A stretch of DNA of 64,000 bases from Edwardsiella tarda ATCC 15947 = NBRC 105688. GTDB taxonomy: Bacteria > Pseudomonadota > Gammaproteobacteria > Enterobacterales > Enterobacteriaceae. Below are positions 27,324-36,805 of this stretch, piece by piece (within the stretch, counting starts at the first letter, position 1; every line of letters begins with the position of its first letter). The position numbers and the translations under genes are program-made. The stretch spans positions 930,001-994,000 of the forward strand of contig NZ_CP084506.1 of assembly GCF_003113495.2 (NCBI RefSeq). The letters are read 5' to 3'. Under the pieces are notes generated by a model, which saw nothing but the letters and a program-made list of their open reading frames with translations, had not been told where the DNA came from and made no database searches.

Positions 27324-27767
27324 TTCTCCCGATGAGAAACCATTGTTTAGCGTGAAGGATCACATCGCTTAGCATGGATCCATCGATGCACGAAAGCCGA
27401 GCCTCCCCCCGTGATTATTCAGCGACCCAATGCGGCCTATTTCGTTAGCTGACGTTATGGCGTAGCGCGCCGATCATCACCTCTTGTCCAGGCGACTCGC
27501 CTATTTTTGCCTGTTCTCTGCACTTTCACGCCGCTATCTCAGGTTTACTGGTAGTGAATTAGTCTGTTTCTCTGGCTATCCATCATCCCGATAGCGTGAA
27601 TACAGCGCTGGAGCCAGCCTGATATTTTGCTTTATTATTTTTATTTAATTAAATCATGTGATTATGTAAAAAATCTCCTGCTGGGTCAGTCATTTACAAG
27701 CGCGTAAAAAAGCGGATAGATTGAAACGCTTGTGACAAGCCTTTTCTCTGACTGTGATGGACGCACT
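27324..27767 (+). promoter_or_regulatory. End of the tRNA array and aroG upstream region
   Basis: The first 75 bases are a truncated repeat unit (TTCTC/GAGAA hairpin, then AGGAT and a shortened CATCGC hairpin). No clear intrinsic terminator for the tRNA transcript was found. The last 120 bases before aroG are AT-rich and hold TGTAAA (27665-27670) and TTTACA (27693-27698), the two halves of a TyrR box but 22 nt apart rather than 6, plus a TTTAC-N6-GTAAA dyad. TyrR control of this aroG is therefore uncertain. Confidence 0.4.
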
Positions 27768-28832
27768 ATGAGTTATCAGAACGACGATTTACGCATCAAC
27801 CAGATCCAGGAGTTATTACCGCCAGTGGCCTTGTTAGAGGCCTTTCCGGCTAGCGACAGTGCCGCACAGACGGTAGCGCAGACCCGTAACGCCATTCACC
27901 GTATTCTTCAGGCGCAAGACGATCGTCTGCTGGTGATCATTGGCCCCTGTTCGATCCACGATCCCCTGGCGGCGAAAGAGTATGCCTCCCGCTTGCTGGC
28001 GCTACGTCATGCGTTAGCCGGTGAGTTGGAGATTGTGATGCGTGTTTACTTCGAGAAGCCACGGACGACGGTGGGATGGAAAGGGCTGATCAACGATCCG
28101 CATATGGATGGTAGTTACCGTATCAACGATGGTTTGCGTAACGCACGTCGCCTGCTGCTTGAGATCAACGACAGTGGCATGCCGACCGCGGGTGAGTTTT
28201 TGGATATGATCACTCCGCAGTACCTGGCCGATCTGATGAGTTGGGGGGCGATCGGGGCACGGACTACCGAGTCACAGGTGCATCGTGAGTTAGCCTCAGG
28301 CCTCTCTTGTCCGGTCGGTTTCAAGAACGGTACCGATGGCACCATTAAGGTGGCGATCGACGCGATCAATGCCGCCGGGGCGCCGCATTGTTTCCTTTCG
28401 GTCACCAAGTGGGGGCACTCGGCCATCGTTAGCACCAGTGGGAACGGTGACTGCCATATCATCCTGCGCGGTGGGCGCCAGCCGAATTATCGTGCGGACG
28501 ATGTACAGGCGGTGAAGGCGGGACTCAGCCAAGCCGGGCTGCCCGCACAGGTAATGATCGACTTCAGTCACGCCAATAGCAGTAAGCAGTTTCAGCGCCA
28601 GATGGTGGTGTGTGAGGATGTCTGCGGCCAGTTAGCCGCCGGTGAGCGTGCCATCATGGGCGTGATGATCGAGAGCAATTTGGTCGAGGGTAACCAAAGC
28701 CCGGACAACGGCGCCACGTTACGCTATGGCCAGAGTGTGACCGATGCCTGCATCGGCTGGGAAGATAGCGAGCGGGCGTTACGCCAGCTCGCTCAAGCGG
28801 TACGCGCGCGTCGCGCCCATTCGGTTGCATAA
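27768..28832 (+). CDS. aroG: 3-deoxy-7-phosphoheptulonate synthase, Phe-sensitive type
   Basis: Condenses phosphoenolpyruvate and erythrose-4-phosphate, the first step of the shikimate pathway. The 354 residues match the class I DAHP synthases closest to E. coli AroG, whose inhibitor is phenylalanine. Visible motifs: IGPCSIHDP, MRVYFEKPRTTVGWKG, GARTTESQ, GFKNGTDGT, DFSHANSSK and ITDACIGWED-like VTDACIGWED. ATG 27768 gives MSYQNDDLRI, as in E. coli MNYQNDDLRI; an in-frame ATG 36 nt upstream would add a non-conserved leader. Confidence 0.97.
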   Translation: MSYQNDDLRINQIQELLPPVALLEAFPASDSAAQTVAQTRNAIHRILQAQDDRLLVIIGPCSIHDPLAAKEYASRLLALRHALAGELEIVMRVYFEKPRTTVGWKGLINDPHMDGSYRINDGLRNARRLLLEINDSGMPTAGEFLDMITPQYLADLMSWGAIGARTTESQVHRELASGLSCPVGFKNGTDGTIKVAIDAINAAGAPHCFLSVTKWGHSAIVSTSGNGDCHIILRGGRQPNYRADDVQAVKAGLSQAGLPAQVMIDFSHANSSKQFQRQMVVCEDVCGQLAAGERAIMGVMIESNLVEGNQSPDNGATLRYGQSVTDACIGWEDSERALRQLAQAVRARRAHSVA

Positions 28833-28836
28833 AATG

Positions 28837-28861
28837 GCTGACGGCGCTAGCTCGGCACCGT
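28837..28861. terminator. Hairpin between convergent aroG and gpmA
   Basis: TGACGG (28837-28842) pairs with CCGTCA (28856-28861) a few bases after the aroG stop, followed on the plus strand by TTAT. A moderate candidate for the aroG terminator. Confidence 0.4.
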
Positions 28862-28881
28862 CATTATCGCCCAAGGCGGGC

Positions 28882-29634
28882 TTAGCCTGCCTTGCCCTGA
28901 TTCGCTACCGCCGCCTGGCGGGCGGCGATCTCGGCGGCGTCGCCGAGGTAGTAATGGCGTAGCGGGCGCATCTGTTCATCGAACTCGTACACGAGCGGCA
29001 CCCCCGTCGGGATGTTCAGCTCGACGATTTCCGCCTCACTGATCTGATCCAGGTGTTTCACTAAGGCACGCAGTGAGTTGCCATGGGCGGCGATGATCAC
29101 GCGCTCGCCGGCGGCGATGCGCGGCATGATCTGCTGCTGCCAGTAGGGGATCACGCGCTCGATGGTCGTGGCCAGGCTCTCCGTTAGCGGTAACTCATCG
29201 CTGCTCAGCGCGGCATAACGTGGATCGTGCCCTGGGTAGCGTTCATCCTGCGGTGTCAGGGCCGGCGGGGTGATAGCGAAGGCGCGCCGCCATAGCTTGA
29301 CCTGTTCATCGCCATACTTCTGAGCGGTCTCGGCCTTATTCAATCCTTGCAGGGCGCCGTAATGGCGCTCGTTGAGCTTCCATGACTTCTCGACCGCTAG
29401 CCAGGGTTGATCGATCTCGTCCAGGATATGCCAGAGGGTATGAATAGCCCGTTTGAGCACGGAGGTGTAAGCGAAGTCGAAGCTGAACCCTTGCTCCTGT
29501 AAGAGGCGTCCCGCCGCCCGGGCCTCCTGACGCCCTTTATCCGACAGTTCAACATCGGTCCAGCCGGTGAAGCGGTTTTCCTTGTTCCACTCGCTTTCGC
29601 CGTGGCGAACCAGAACCAGTTTGGTGACAGCCAT
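28882..29634 (-). CDS. gpmA: 2,3-bisphosphoglycerate-dependent phosphoglycerate mutase
   Basis: Glycolytic interconversion of 3- and 2-phosphoglycerate. The 250-residue protein has phosphohistidine His11 in [10 protein letters not shown], the [13 protein letters not shown] segment, [10 protein letters not shown] and the second catalytic histidine in [17 protein letters not shown] 29634 is preceded by AAGGAG about 8 nt upstream. The gene converges on aroG as in E. coli, and a Fur box lies just upstream. Confidence 0.98.
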   Translation of the reverse strand: MAVTKLVLVRHGESEWNKENRFTGWTDVELSDKGRQEARAAGRLLQEQGFSFDFAYTSVLKRAIHTLWHILDEIDQPWLAVEKSWKLNERHYGALQGLNKAETAQKYGDEQVKLWRRAFAITPPALTPQDERYPGHDPRYAALSSDELPLTESLATTIERVIPYWQQQIMPRIAAGERVIIAAHGNSLRALVKHLDQISEAEIVELNIPTGVPLVYEFDEQMRPLRHYYLGDAAEIAARQAAVANQGKAG

Positions 29635-29664
29635 AGAGAGACTCCTTAATTGCGTTAGCATATT

Positions 29665-29683
29665 GATAATAATTATCATTATA
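29665..29683 (-). promoter_or_regulatory. Fur box upstream of gpmA
   Basis: The 19 bases starting GATAATAATTATC match the Fur consensus (GATAATGATAATCATTATC) at 16 positions. The site ends 31 nt before the gpmA start. E. coli gpmA has been reported as Fur-controlled, which agrees. The divergent transporter gene starts 260 bp away and is a less likely target. Confidence 0.75.
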
Positions 29684-29940
29684 ACTTGTGAAATGCAATG
29701 GTCGCGATGGCGACGGCAAACGTGTTGCCGTGTTGCCGCGCGGTGTCACCGTCTCAGTGTAGTCGATGCGCGCTCGCACGTTATCCCCCTTCGCGCCCCG
29801 TGGGGCGCGGGTGGCGACGAGGATCCTATCGGCCTCTCATTTTTGCGCTTAGCTGTTTTGTGTATGCCGCCGCGTTGTTTATAGTTAATACCTTGTTTCA
29901 AATGTTAACAATAAATAACTCTAGGATAGCGAGGTTGCCC
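29684..29940 (+). other. Upstream region of the SLC13 transporter gene
   Basis: About 260 bases between the Fur box and the transporter start, GC-rich until 29860 then AT-rich. The reading frame of the transporter stays open through it, but its translation there is Arg/Cys/Pro-rich and unlike the family. No clear -35/-10 pair was identified. Confidence 0.35.
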
Positions 29941-31320
29941 ATGGATGCCACCCCATTAACCGCCGCGATGGCCAGTCCGCCTTCGCAGCGAGGTTTACTC
30001 ATTATGGCGCTCGACATCGCGCTGTTGGTGATTCTGTTACAGATCTTACCCTTTGATGAGAAGGCGAATACGGGCTTGGCACTGACGATCTTCGTCGGTG
30101 TGCTGTGGTTGACAGAGGCGGTGCATGTAACCATCACCGCATTGCTGATCCCGTTGTTGGCGATCGGCTTTGGTTTGTTGGATGCCGCGGGCGCGTTGAA
30201 ATCTTTCGCCAACCCGACCATCTTCCTCTTCTTCGGCGGTTTCGTGTTGGCGACGGCGCTGCATGTGCAGGGGCTGGATCGGTTGATCGCGAATCAGTTG
30301 CTACTACTGGCCGGTGGGCGGATGGCAACCGCCGTACTGATGTTGTTTAGCGTGACCGCGGCGCTCTCAATGTGGATCAGCAACACCGCGACGGCGGCGA
30401 TGATGTTGCCTCTGGCGTTGGGAATTCTCACTAATCTCGATCCGGTGCGTGAACGCAATACCTATGTCTTCCTGCTGTTGGGGATCGCCTATAGCGCCAG
30501 TATTGGCGGGTTGGGGACCTTGGTCGGTAGTCCGCCGAACGCCATCGCCGCCGCCCAGTTGGGGATCGACTTCCTCACCTGGATGAAGTACGGCATTCCG
30601 GTGATGGTGGTAATGATGCCCCTGATGATGGGGCTACTCTACTTGCTGCTGCGCCCTAACCTGCAGCATAAGGTGACGCTCCATGTCGAGCCACTGGAGT
30701 GGACCGCGTCGCGGGTGATCGCCTTACTGATCTTTGCCTTGACGGTATTCGGCTGGATCTTCAGTAGCCAAATTAGCGCCATGCTGGGCGGGATCAAGCA
30801 GTTCGATACCTTGGTCGCCGTCGGGGCGGCGGTTTTGATCGGGGCCAGCGGAGTCGCCAGTTGGGATCAGATCCAGCGTAACACCGAGTGGGGGGTGTTG
30901 ATGCTATTCGGTGGCGGCCTGACGCTTAGCCTGATCCTGGAGGGATCGGGGGCCAGCGCCATCTTGGCGCATGGGATGGCGGATATCTTCGGCCAAAGTC
31001 ACTGGTTTATCATTCTATTGGCGGTGGCCGCGTTCATCATCTTCCTGACGGAGTTCACCAGTAATACCGCCAGCGCCGCGCTGTTGGTGCCGGTGTTCGC
31101 CACCGTTGCCAAGGCGCTGGGCATGCCGGAGAGCCTGCTCACGCTGGTGATCGGGATCGGGGCCTCCTGCGCCTTCATGTTGCCGGTCGCGACCCCGCCC
31201 AACGCCATCGTGTTCGGCTCCGGTCATATCCGCCAGCAGGAGATGGTGCGCGTCGGTTTCTGGCTCAACCTGGTGAGCATCTTCGCCCTGAGCCTGTTTG
31301 CCTGGCTGTTCTGGCGTTAA
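29941..31320 (+). CDS. DASS/SLC13-family sodium-coupled carboxylate transporter
   Basis: A 459-residue inner-membrane carrier of the divalent anion:sodium symporter family (VcINDY type), which takes up succinate, malate, citrate or related acids with sodium. The two signature SNT motifs are visible, SNTATAAMMLPLALG in the first half and TSNTASAALLVPVFA in the second; they form the sodium and substrate sites. GSPPNAIAAAQLGIDF and ATPPNAIVFGSGHI follow each. About eleven hydrophobic helices are expected. Start ATG 29941 has GAGG about 8 nt upstream. The E. coli chromosome has no gene between gpmA and galM. The substrate is not known from sequence. Confidence 0.87.
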   Translation: MDATPLTAAMASPPSQRGLLIMALDIALLVILLQILPFDEKANTGLALTIFVGVLWLTEAVHVTITALLIPLLAIGFGLLDAAGALKSFANPTIFLFFGGFVLATALHVQGLDRLIANQLLLLAGGRMATAVLMLFSVTAALSMWISNTATAAMMLPLALGILTNLDPVRERNTYVFLLLGIAYSASIGGLGTLVGSPPNAIAAAQLGIDFLTWMKYGIPVMVVMMPLMMGLLYLLLRPNLQHKVTLHVEPLEWTASRVIALLIFALTVFGWIFSSQISAMLGGIKQFDTLVAVGAAVLIGASGVASWDQIQRNTEWGVLMLFGGGLTLSLILEGSGASAILAHGMADIFGQSHWFIILLAVAAFIIFLTEFTSNTASAALLVPVFATVAKALGMPESLLTLVIGIGASCAFMLPVATPPNAIVFGSGHIRQQEMVRVGFWLNLVSIFALSLFAWLFWR

Positions 31321-31325
31321 GTCAG

Positions 31326-31347
31326 CGGGGCGCCGCCGAGCGCCCCG
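31326..31347. terminator. GC-rich hairpin between the transporter gene and galM
   Basis: CGGGGCGC and GCGCCCCG pair perfectly around a 6-nt loop between two convergent genes. No T-run follows on either strand, so it is at best a weak bidirectional terminator. Confidence 0.45.
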
Positions 31348-31352
31348 TTGCA

Positions 31353-32399
31353 TCACGCGACATGGAAGTGATACTGCGCGAAGGCGTGGTAGGTTTCGCC
31401 GGGTTGCAGCAGGCAGCGGGGTTGAGGCCATTCGGGATGATTCGGGCTATCGGGGAGAAAGGCGCACTCCAACGCCACCCCGGCATAGTCGGCGTAGTGG
31501 CCCCCCTGTCGGTCGGGCGTCCCGGCGAGGTAGTTGCCGCTGTAGAGCTGCAAGGCCGGTGCATTGGTGTAAACCTGGAGGCTGACCCGGCCATCATCCG
31601 CGCGGAGCGTGGCGGCGGGGTAGGCGCCGTCGCGACAACGGGGCTGTAGCAGGAACGCGTGGTCGTACCCCTTGACGCGGCGCTGATCGACGTCGCGTAG
31701 CAGGTCGCCGCGCAGCGTTTTGCTCTGGCGGAAATCCATGCCACTGCCCGCGACCGTGCGTAAGGGCGCGCAGGGGATCCCCTGCTCATCCACCGGCAAA
31801 TACTCGTCGGCATTTAACTGCAACTGCTGCATGAGGGCATCCGCCTGGCCATCGCCGCCAAGATTAAAGTAGGCGTGGTTGGTCAGGCCGACCGGGCAGG
31901 GGCGATCGACGCGGGCCTGCCAGTCGATCGTCACCCGATCCTCGTCATCCAGCGTATAACGTGTCTCCACCGTCAGGTTACCGGGATAGCCCTGATCACC
32001 GTCGGGCGAGTGCAGGCGGTAGGTGACCGAATGGGTGTCGTGGGTGACGCGTTGCCAGCGGCGCTTGTCAAACCCCTCGGGCCCGCCATGCAGCTGATTG
32101 ACGCCTTGGCTCGGGAGCAGGGCGACGCGCCGCCCGTGGTCGAGGTAGGCCGCGTTGGCGATGCGGTTAGCATAGCGACCGATGGTCGCACCGAGGAAGG
32201 CCTGCTGCTCGGGATACTGGCTGGCGCGTCGGCAACCGAGTAATACCTCGCGCGCCTGGCCGCCGCCGAGCGCCAGGCGGCAGGAGAGCCAACTGGCCCC
32301 CCAGTCCATCAACAGCAGGGTAGTGCCGCGAGCGTTATGCAGGGCGGTAAATTGAAAGGGATCGCCGTCCGGCGCCCGTTCGAGGTTGTCACTTAACAT
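31353..32399 (-). CDS. galM: Galactose-1-epimerase (mutarotase)
   Basis: Interconverts the alpha and beta anomers of D-galactose so GalK can use them. The 348-residue protein has the [11 protein letters not shown] region, [13 protein letters not shown], catalytic His in [11 protein letters not shown] and catalytic Glu in [17 protein letters not shown]. Its ATG overlaps the galK stop by 7 nt, so it is translationally coupled as the last gene of galETKM. Confidence 0.96.
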   Translation of the reverse strand: MLSDNLERAPDGDPFQFTALHNARGTTLLLMDWGASWLSCRLALGGGQAREVLLGCRRASQYPEQQAFLGATIGRYANRIANAAYLDHGRRVALLPSQGVNQLHGGPEGFDKRRWQRVTHDTHSVTYRLHSPDGDQGYPGNLTVETRYTLDDEDRVTIDWQARVDRPCPVGLTNHAYFNLGGDGQADALMQQLQLNADEYLPVDEQGIPCAPLRTVAGSGMDFRQSKTLRGDLLRDVDQRRVKGYDHAFLLQPRCRDGAYPAATLRADDGRVSLQVYTNAPALQLYSGNYLAGTPDRQGGHYADYAGVALECAFLPDSPNHPEWPQPRCLLQPGETYHAFAQYHFHVA

Positions 32400-33550
32400 A
32401 CGCTGGCTCCCGCCGATGGCTGACAGACGTAGAAGCTTTCGTGTAGGCCGGTGCGCGCCGGGTAGTCGCGCGCGACCGCGCTGCGCACCGCCTCGACGAG
32501 CGCGTGTGGCATGAGGGCGACGATACAGCCGCCGAATCCCCCGCCGGTCATACGGACCCCGCCTCGATCGCCGATGACGCCCTTGACGATCTCGACCAGT
32601 GTGTCGATGGGTGGCACGGTGATGGCGAAGTCATCGCGCATCGAGGCATGTGAGGCGGCCATCAATTCCCCCATCCGACCCAGATCGCCGGCAGCGAGCG
32701 CCTCGGCGGCTGCTACGGTCCGCGCATTTTCACTGATGACGTGGCGGGCGCGCCGGGCGGTGAGTGCGGGCAGGGCATGCGCCTCGGCGGCGAAGCGCTC
32801 CGGGGTCACGTCGCGTAATGCCGGGACGGCGAAGAAGCGCGCCGCCTCTTCACACTGTTGGCGGCGAGTGTTGTACTCGCTATCGACCAGGCCACGTTTG
32901 ACGTTGGAGTTGATGATCACCACCGCCGCCTCTGCGGGCAAGGGCACCGCCTGGGTCGCCAGCGAACGGCAATCGATCAGCAGCGCGTGCTGTGCCTGAC
33001 CGAGGGCGGAGATCAGTTGATCCATGATGCCGCAGTTACAGCCGACGAAACGGTTCTCCGCCTCCTGGCCATTGAGGGCCAGTGCAACGCCATCCAGCGG
33101 CAACTGATACAGGGCCTGGAGCGCTTGGCCGACGGCGACCTCCAAGGCGGCGGAAGAGCTGAGTCCCGCCCCTTGCGGTACGTTGCCGCTGATCACCATG
33201 TCGACGCCGCCGATGGTGTCACAACGTTGCTGGAGATGCTTGATCACCCCACGCACATAGTTACTCCACATCATGCTGTCGTGGGCGACGATCGGCGCAT
33301 CGAGGCTGAAGCTATCCTGCTGATTGGCGTAGTCGGCGGCGATGACGCGCACCTGGCGGTCGGGACGCGCCGCGCAGCTGATGACGGTCTGGTAGTCGAT
33401 GGCGCAAGGGAGGACGAAGCCATCGTTATAGTCGGTGTGCTCACCGATCAGGTTGACGCGTCCCGGCGCCTGGACGCAGCAGGTCGGCGCGTAGCCAAAT
33501 TCACGGGTAAAGATCTCACGGGTCAGGCGAGTCAGATCATGGAGGCGCAT
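32393..33550 (-). CDS. galK: Galactokinase
   Basis: Phosphorylates alpha-D-galactose to galactose-1-phosphate (Leloir pathway). A GHMP kinase of 385 residues: signature [20 protein letters not shown] at the N-terminus, ATP-binding [20 protein letters not shown], catalytic Asp in GIMDQL, and [11 protein letters not shown] near the C-terminus. I use ATG 33550, which follows AGAGGA; an in-frame ATG 45 nt upstream overlaps the end of galT and adds residues absent from relatives. Confidence 0.97.
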   Translation of the reverse strand: MRLHDLTRLTREIFTREFGYAPTCCVQAPGRVNLIGEHTDYNDGFVLPCAIDYQTVISCAARPDRQVRVIAADYANQQDSFSLDAPIVAHDSMMWSNYVRGVIKHLQQRCDTIGGVDMVISGNVPQGAGLSSSAALEVAVGQALQALYQLPLDGVALALNGQEAENRFVGCNCGIMDQLISALGQAQHALLIDCRSLATQAVPLPAEAAVVIINSNVKRGLVDSEYNTRRQQCEEAARFFAVPALRDVTPERFAAEAHALPALTARRARHVISENARTVAAAEALAAGDLGRMGELMAASHASMRDDFAITVPPIDTLVEIVKGVIGDRGGVRMTGGGFGGCIVALMPHALVEAVRSAVARDYPARTGLHESFYVCQPSAGASVC

Positions 33551-33569
33551 GGTTGTATCCTCTCGGGCG

Positions 33570-34619
33570 TTAGGCTTCGCTAAAGTGAATGTCACTGACG
33601 GCGCGCAGGCGTTCGGCCGCTTGCTCCGGGGTCAGATCGCGTTGGGTTTCCGCCAGCATCTCGTAGCCGACCATGAACTTGCGCACCGTGGCGGAACGCA
33701 GCAAGGGTGGGTAGAAATGGGCATGTAGCAGCCAGTGATCGGTATCGACCTGATCGAAGGGGGCGCCGTGCCAGCCCATCGAATAGGGGAAGGCGCAGTG
33801 GAACAGGTTATCGTAACGGCTGGTCAGTTTTTTTATGGCTACGGCCAGATCGCTACGCTGTGCTGCATCGATCTCGGGCAGGCGTCGTAACGGCTGTTTC
33901 GGCAGTAAGAGCGTTTCAAACGGCCAGGCGGCCCAGTAGGGCACGACCGCCAGCCAGTGCGCGGTCTCCACCACCGTGCGGCTGCCGTCGGCTAACTCTC
34001 GCTGTACGTAGTCGAGCAGCAGCGGGCGATGGTGACGGAGGAAGTAGTCTCGCTGCAGGCGATCCTCGCGTGCCGCCTCGTTGGGGAGGAAGCTGTTGGC
34101 CCAGATCTGGCCATGAGGATGCGGATTGGAGCAGCCCATCGCCGCCCCCTTGTTCTCGAATACCTGAACCCAAGGATAGCGGCGGCCCAGCTCGGCGCTC
34201 TGGCTCTGCCAGGTGGCGATCACCGCCTCTAACGCCGCTAATGAGAGCTGGGGCAGCGTCTTACTGTGATCGGGAGAGAAGCAGATCACTCGGCTCGTCC
34301 CACGGGCGCTAGCGCTACGCATCAGCACGTCGTCGCTGGACGGCGCATCTGGCGTGTCCGGCATCAATGCGGCGAAGTCGTTGGTGAAGACATGGGTCGT
34401 GCGGTAGTCCGGGTTGCGATCGCCGGTGACACGCAGATTGCCCGGGCACAGATAGCAGTCGGGATCGTGTGCCGGCAGCTGTGTGCTGGCGGGGGTCTCC
34501 TGCGCGCCCTGCCAGGGGCGCTTAGCGCGATGGGGGGATACCAGCACCCACTGATCGTTGAGCGGATTGTAGCGGCGGTGGGGATGATCCACCGGGTTAA
34601 AGGTCGTCGTCATCGCCAC
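33570..34619 (-). CDS. galT: Galactose-1-phosphate uridylyltransferase
   Basis: Exchanges UMP between UDP-glucose and galactose-1-phosphate. The 349-residue enzyme has the zinc site (CYLCPGN) and the catalytic HPHGQIW motif, with the nucleophilic His near residue 166. [14 protein letters not shown] at the start and [20 protein letters not shown] match E. coli closely. It starts 5 nt after the galE stop and ends 19 nt before galK. Confidence 0.97.
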   Translation of the reverse strand: MAMTTTFNPVDHPHRRYNPLNDQWVLVSPHRAKRPWQGAQETPASTQLPAHDPDCYLCPGNLRVTGDRNPDYRTTHVFTNDFAALMPDTPDAPSSDDVLMRSASARGTSRVICFSPDHSKTLPQLSLAALEAVIATWQSQSAELGRRYPWVQVFENKGAAMGCSNPHPHGQIWANSFLPNEAAREDRLQRDYFLRHHRPLLLDYVQRELADGSRTVVETAHWLAVVPYWAAWPFETLLLPKQPLRRLPEIDAAQRSDLAVAIKKLTSRYDNLFHCAFPYSMGWHGAPFDQVDTDHWLLHAHFYPPLLRSATVRKFMVGYEMLAETQRDLTPEQAAERLRAVSDIHFSEA

Positions 34620-34624
34620 ACTCC

Positions 34625-35641
34625 TTATTGTGGGTAGCCATTCGGGTTACGGGATTGCCAGCGCCAGGTATCTTCGGCCATCTGCGCCAGGGAGTGATGA
34701 ACGCGCCAACCTAGCTCACGCTCAGCCTTGGCGGCGTCGGCCCAGTAGGCGGGCAGATCGCCGGCGCGACGAGGGGCGAAATGGTAGGGAACCGCTTTGC
34801 CACAGGCCTGGCTGAAGGCGTCGACCACCTGTAACACGCTGTAACCGACGCCCGCGCCGAGGTTATAGATGTGTACCCCTGGCTGATGACACTTGGCCTG
34901 TAACGCGGCCAGGTGGCCGTCGGCCAGATCCATCACATGGATGTAATCGCGCACCCCGGTACCGTCAGGCGTCGGGTAGTCATTACCGAAGATGGCCAGT
35001 GAGTCGCGGCGGCCGATGGCTACCTGCGAGATATAGGGCATCAGGTTGTTGGGGATACCCTGAGGATCCTCGCCCATGGTACCGGAGGGATGTGCGCCGA
35101 CCGGATTGAAGTAGCGCAGCAGTGTCACGCTCCATGCCGGCGAGGCGTGCTGTAGATCTTGCAGTATCTGTTCGACCATCAGCTTGCTGCGGCCATAGGG
35201 GCTGGAGGGCATCCCTGTTGGCATCGCTTCGACATAGGGCACCTGCGGTTGGTCGCCATAGACGGTGGCCGAGGAGCTGAAAATGATGTTATGCACTCCC
35301 GCCTGCTGCATCACCTCCAGCAGTACCAGCGTTCCACCGACATTGTTGTCGTAATAGGCCAAGGGGCGTTGCACCGACTCGCCGACCGCCTTCAGACCGG
35401 CGAAGTGGATCACTGCGTCGATGGCGTGCTCGGCGAAGATGCGTGTGAGCAGGGCTCGGTCGCGAACATCTCCTTGATATAACACGGGACGTGTGCCGCC
35501 GAGTGCGGCGATACGATCTAGCACGCTGACTTTGCTGTTGCAGAGATTATCGACGATGACCGGTGTATGGCCCGCCTGGAGCAGTTGGAGACAGGTATGG
35601 CTGCCAATGTAACCGCTTCCCCCGGTGACTAATACAATCAT
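34625..35641 (-). CDS. galE: UDP-glucose 4-epimerase
   Basis: Interconverts UDP-galactose and UDP-glucose; supplies UDP-galactose for surface polysaccharides as well as galactose catabolism. The 338-residue short-chain dehydrogenase has the NAD site [12 protein letters not shown] and the catalytic Tyr and Lys in [10 protein letters not shown] with Ser in FSSSATVYG. First gene of the galETKM operon, with two GalR-type operators upstream. Confidence 0.98.
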   Translation of the reverse strand: MIVLVTGGSGYIGSHTCLQLLQAGHTPVIVDNLCNSKVSVLDRIAALGGTRPVLYQGDVRDRALLTRIFAEHAIDAVIHFAGLKAVGESVQRPLAYYDNNVGGTLVLLEVMQQAGVHNIIFSSSATVYGDQPQVPYVEAMPTGMPSSPYGRSKLMVEQILQDLQHASPAWSVTLLRYFNPVGAHPSGTMGEDPQGIPNNLMPYISQVAIGRRDSLAIFGNDYPTPDGTGVRDYIHVMDLADGHLAALQAKCHQPGVHIYNLGAGVGYSVLQVVDAFSQACGKAVPYHFAPRRAGDLPAYWADAAKAERELGWRVHHSLAQMAEDTWRWQSRNPNGYPQ

Positions 35642-35719
35642 GATGAACTCCCAGTGCGACTCTGATGGTTAAAAAGGTAACACGCACCAGCAGGTGAAAA
35701 GGTGATCTAGGTGGTAAAA

Positions 35720-35735
35720 ATGGAATCGTTTACAC
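35720..35735 (-). promoter_or_regulatory. GalR/GalS-type operator 1 upstream of galE
   Basis: Minus strand GTGTAAACGATTCCAT fits the 16-bp gal operator GTGNAANCGNTTNCAC at every defined position but the last. It lies 79-94 nt upstream of the galE start. Confidence 0.75.
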
Positions 35736-35819
35736 AGTGGCTGATACCCACTCACCCCTTTAACTATCGCGGCAACCGTTCTATTTTATCCGGATGGCGC
35801 CGCGTCAGTAGCGGTGTGA

Positions 35820-35835
35820 GTGGTATCGTTTACAC
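35820..35835 (-). promoter_or_regulatory. GalR/GalS-type operator 2 upstream of galE
   Basis: Plus strand GTGGTATCGTTTACAC fits the same consensus with one mismatch in the defined positions. Its centre is exactly 100 bp from operator 1. In E. coli the two gal operators are about 114 bp apart and one lies inside galE; here both lie upstream of the coding region. Confidence 0.7.
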
Positions 35836-35846
35836 TAATGTGCGCG

Positions 35847-36662
35847 CTAGGGGCGGTAGAGTGGGTAGGTGAAGAACAGCAGGTGCAACATATTCAACGC
35901 AAAATGAAACAGTACCGCCACCCATAATCGCCCACTCCATTGCCACGCCAGGCCATAAATTCCCCCGGCGAGGGTGGCGAAGAGGACGAGTAACGGGCCA
36001 CCGGCTAGATGCAGCAGGCCGAAGAGCAGGGCGGCGAGTAGCAGGGCGACCCAGGGGCCAAACCAGGCGCTCAGACGCTGTTGCAAGTAGCCGCGAAACA
36101 GCGCCTCTTCTGGCAGCGAGACGAACAGCAGGTTGAGGAGGGAAAAGGTCAGGAGCCAGTGGGGCCAGTGGGGCTCGATGCGTAGGCCTCCCAGGGCGAC
36201 CGCCAGCAGCAGTAGGGCAGGCAGGCTAAGCAGCAAGGCGCCATAGCGCCAGGCCGGGACACGCGGGGCGTCGGGGCGGCGCAGCAGGGTAGGATACAGC
36301 GCCAGCAGCAGTAGCGGTGCCAATGCCTTGTCGAGATTAGCGTACAGGGTAAAGGGGGCGCTGTGCGCGCCGACACGCACCTTATCCAGCAGCAGCGGGT
36401 TATGGAAGCCGGGAAAGTGGTGTAGATAGAGTGTCAGAATGGCGGCCACGAGCCCGATTTCGCTGAGGGCACGCCAGGGCGTGCTCAGTGTCAGACGGCC
36501 TCGCAGATAGAGAACCAGTGCCATCAACGCCAGCAGCGCGACCGCCAACGGGGCGATCAGCCCTTGGTATGCGAGCAGTGCGACAGCGACGGCGGCGCTC
36601 AGAAAGGCGGCGCGCGGCGCCCAGGCCAACAACAGGGCTGGCAGGAGTAAAATCTCCCACAT
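35847..36662 (-). CDS. CPBP-family intramembrane glutamic endopeptidase
   Basis: A 271-residue, very Leu/Ala-rich polytopic membrane protein with about eight hydrophobic segments. The C-terminal half has the three motifs of CPBP (CAAX protease/bacteriocin-processing) proteins: EEALFRGYLQ, FGLLHLAGG and HFALNMLH, which supply the catalytic glutamates, His and Asn. Some relatives process peptides or confer bacteriocin self-immunity; this one's substrate is unknown. AGGAGG lies 5 nt before the ATG. It occupies the place held by modF in E. coli, between galE and modE. Confidence 0.8.
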   Translation of the reverse strand: MWEILLLPALLLAWAPRAAFLSAAVAVALLAYQGLIAPLAVALLALMALVLYLRGRLTLSTPWRALSEIGLVAAILTLYLHHFPGFHNPLLLDKVRVGAHSAPFTLYANLDKALAPLLLLALYPTLLRRPDAPRVPAWRYGALLLSLPALLLLAVALGGLRIEPHWPHWLLTFSLLNLLFVSLPEEALFRGYLQQRLSAWFGPWVALLLAALLFGLLHLAGGPLLVLFATLAGGIYGLAWQWSGRLWVAVLFHFALNMLHLLFFTYPLYRP

Positions 36663-36805
36663 GTTTCCTCCTTGGAATGATCGTGCTGCTATCTAAAGGG
36701 ATACGATGTTAGCACATCATTATTAACCTAACGGTAACATAATGGAGGTCAAGGGGAGGCGCGTTGACGAGAACGACGCGGGGGAGCCGCGCCGCCCGCG
36801 CGGCG

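Noticed and set aside
27665-27698. TyrR box upstream of aroG
   Set aside because: The halves TGTAAA and TTTACA are present but 22 nt apart instead of 6, so a canonical TyrR site is not supported.
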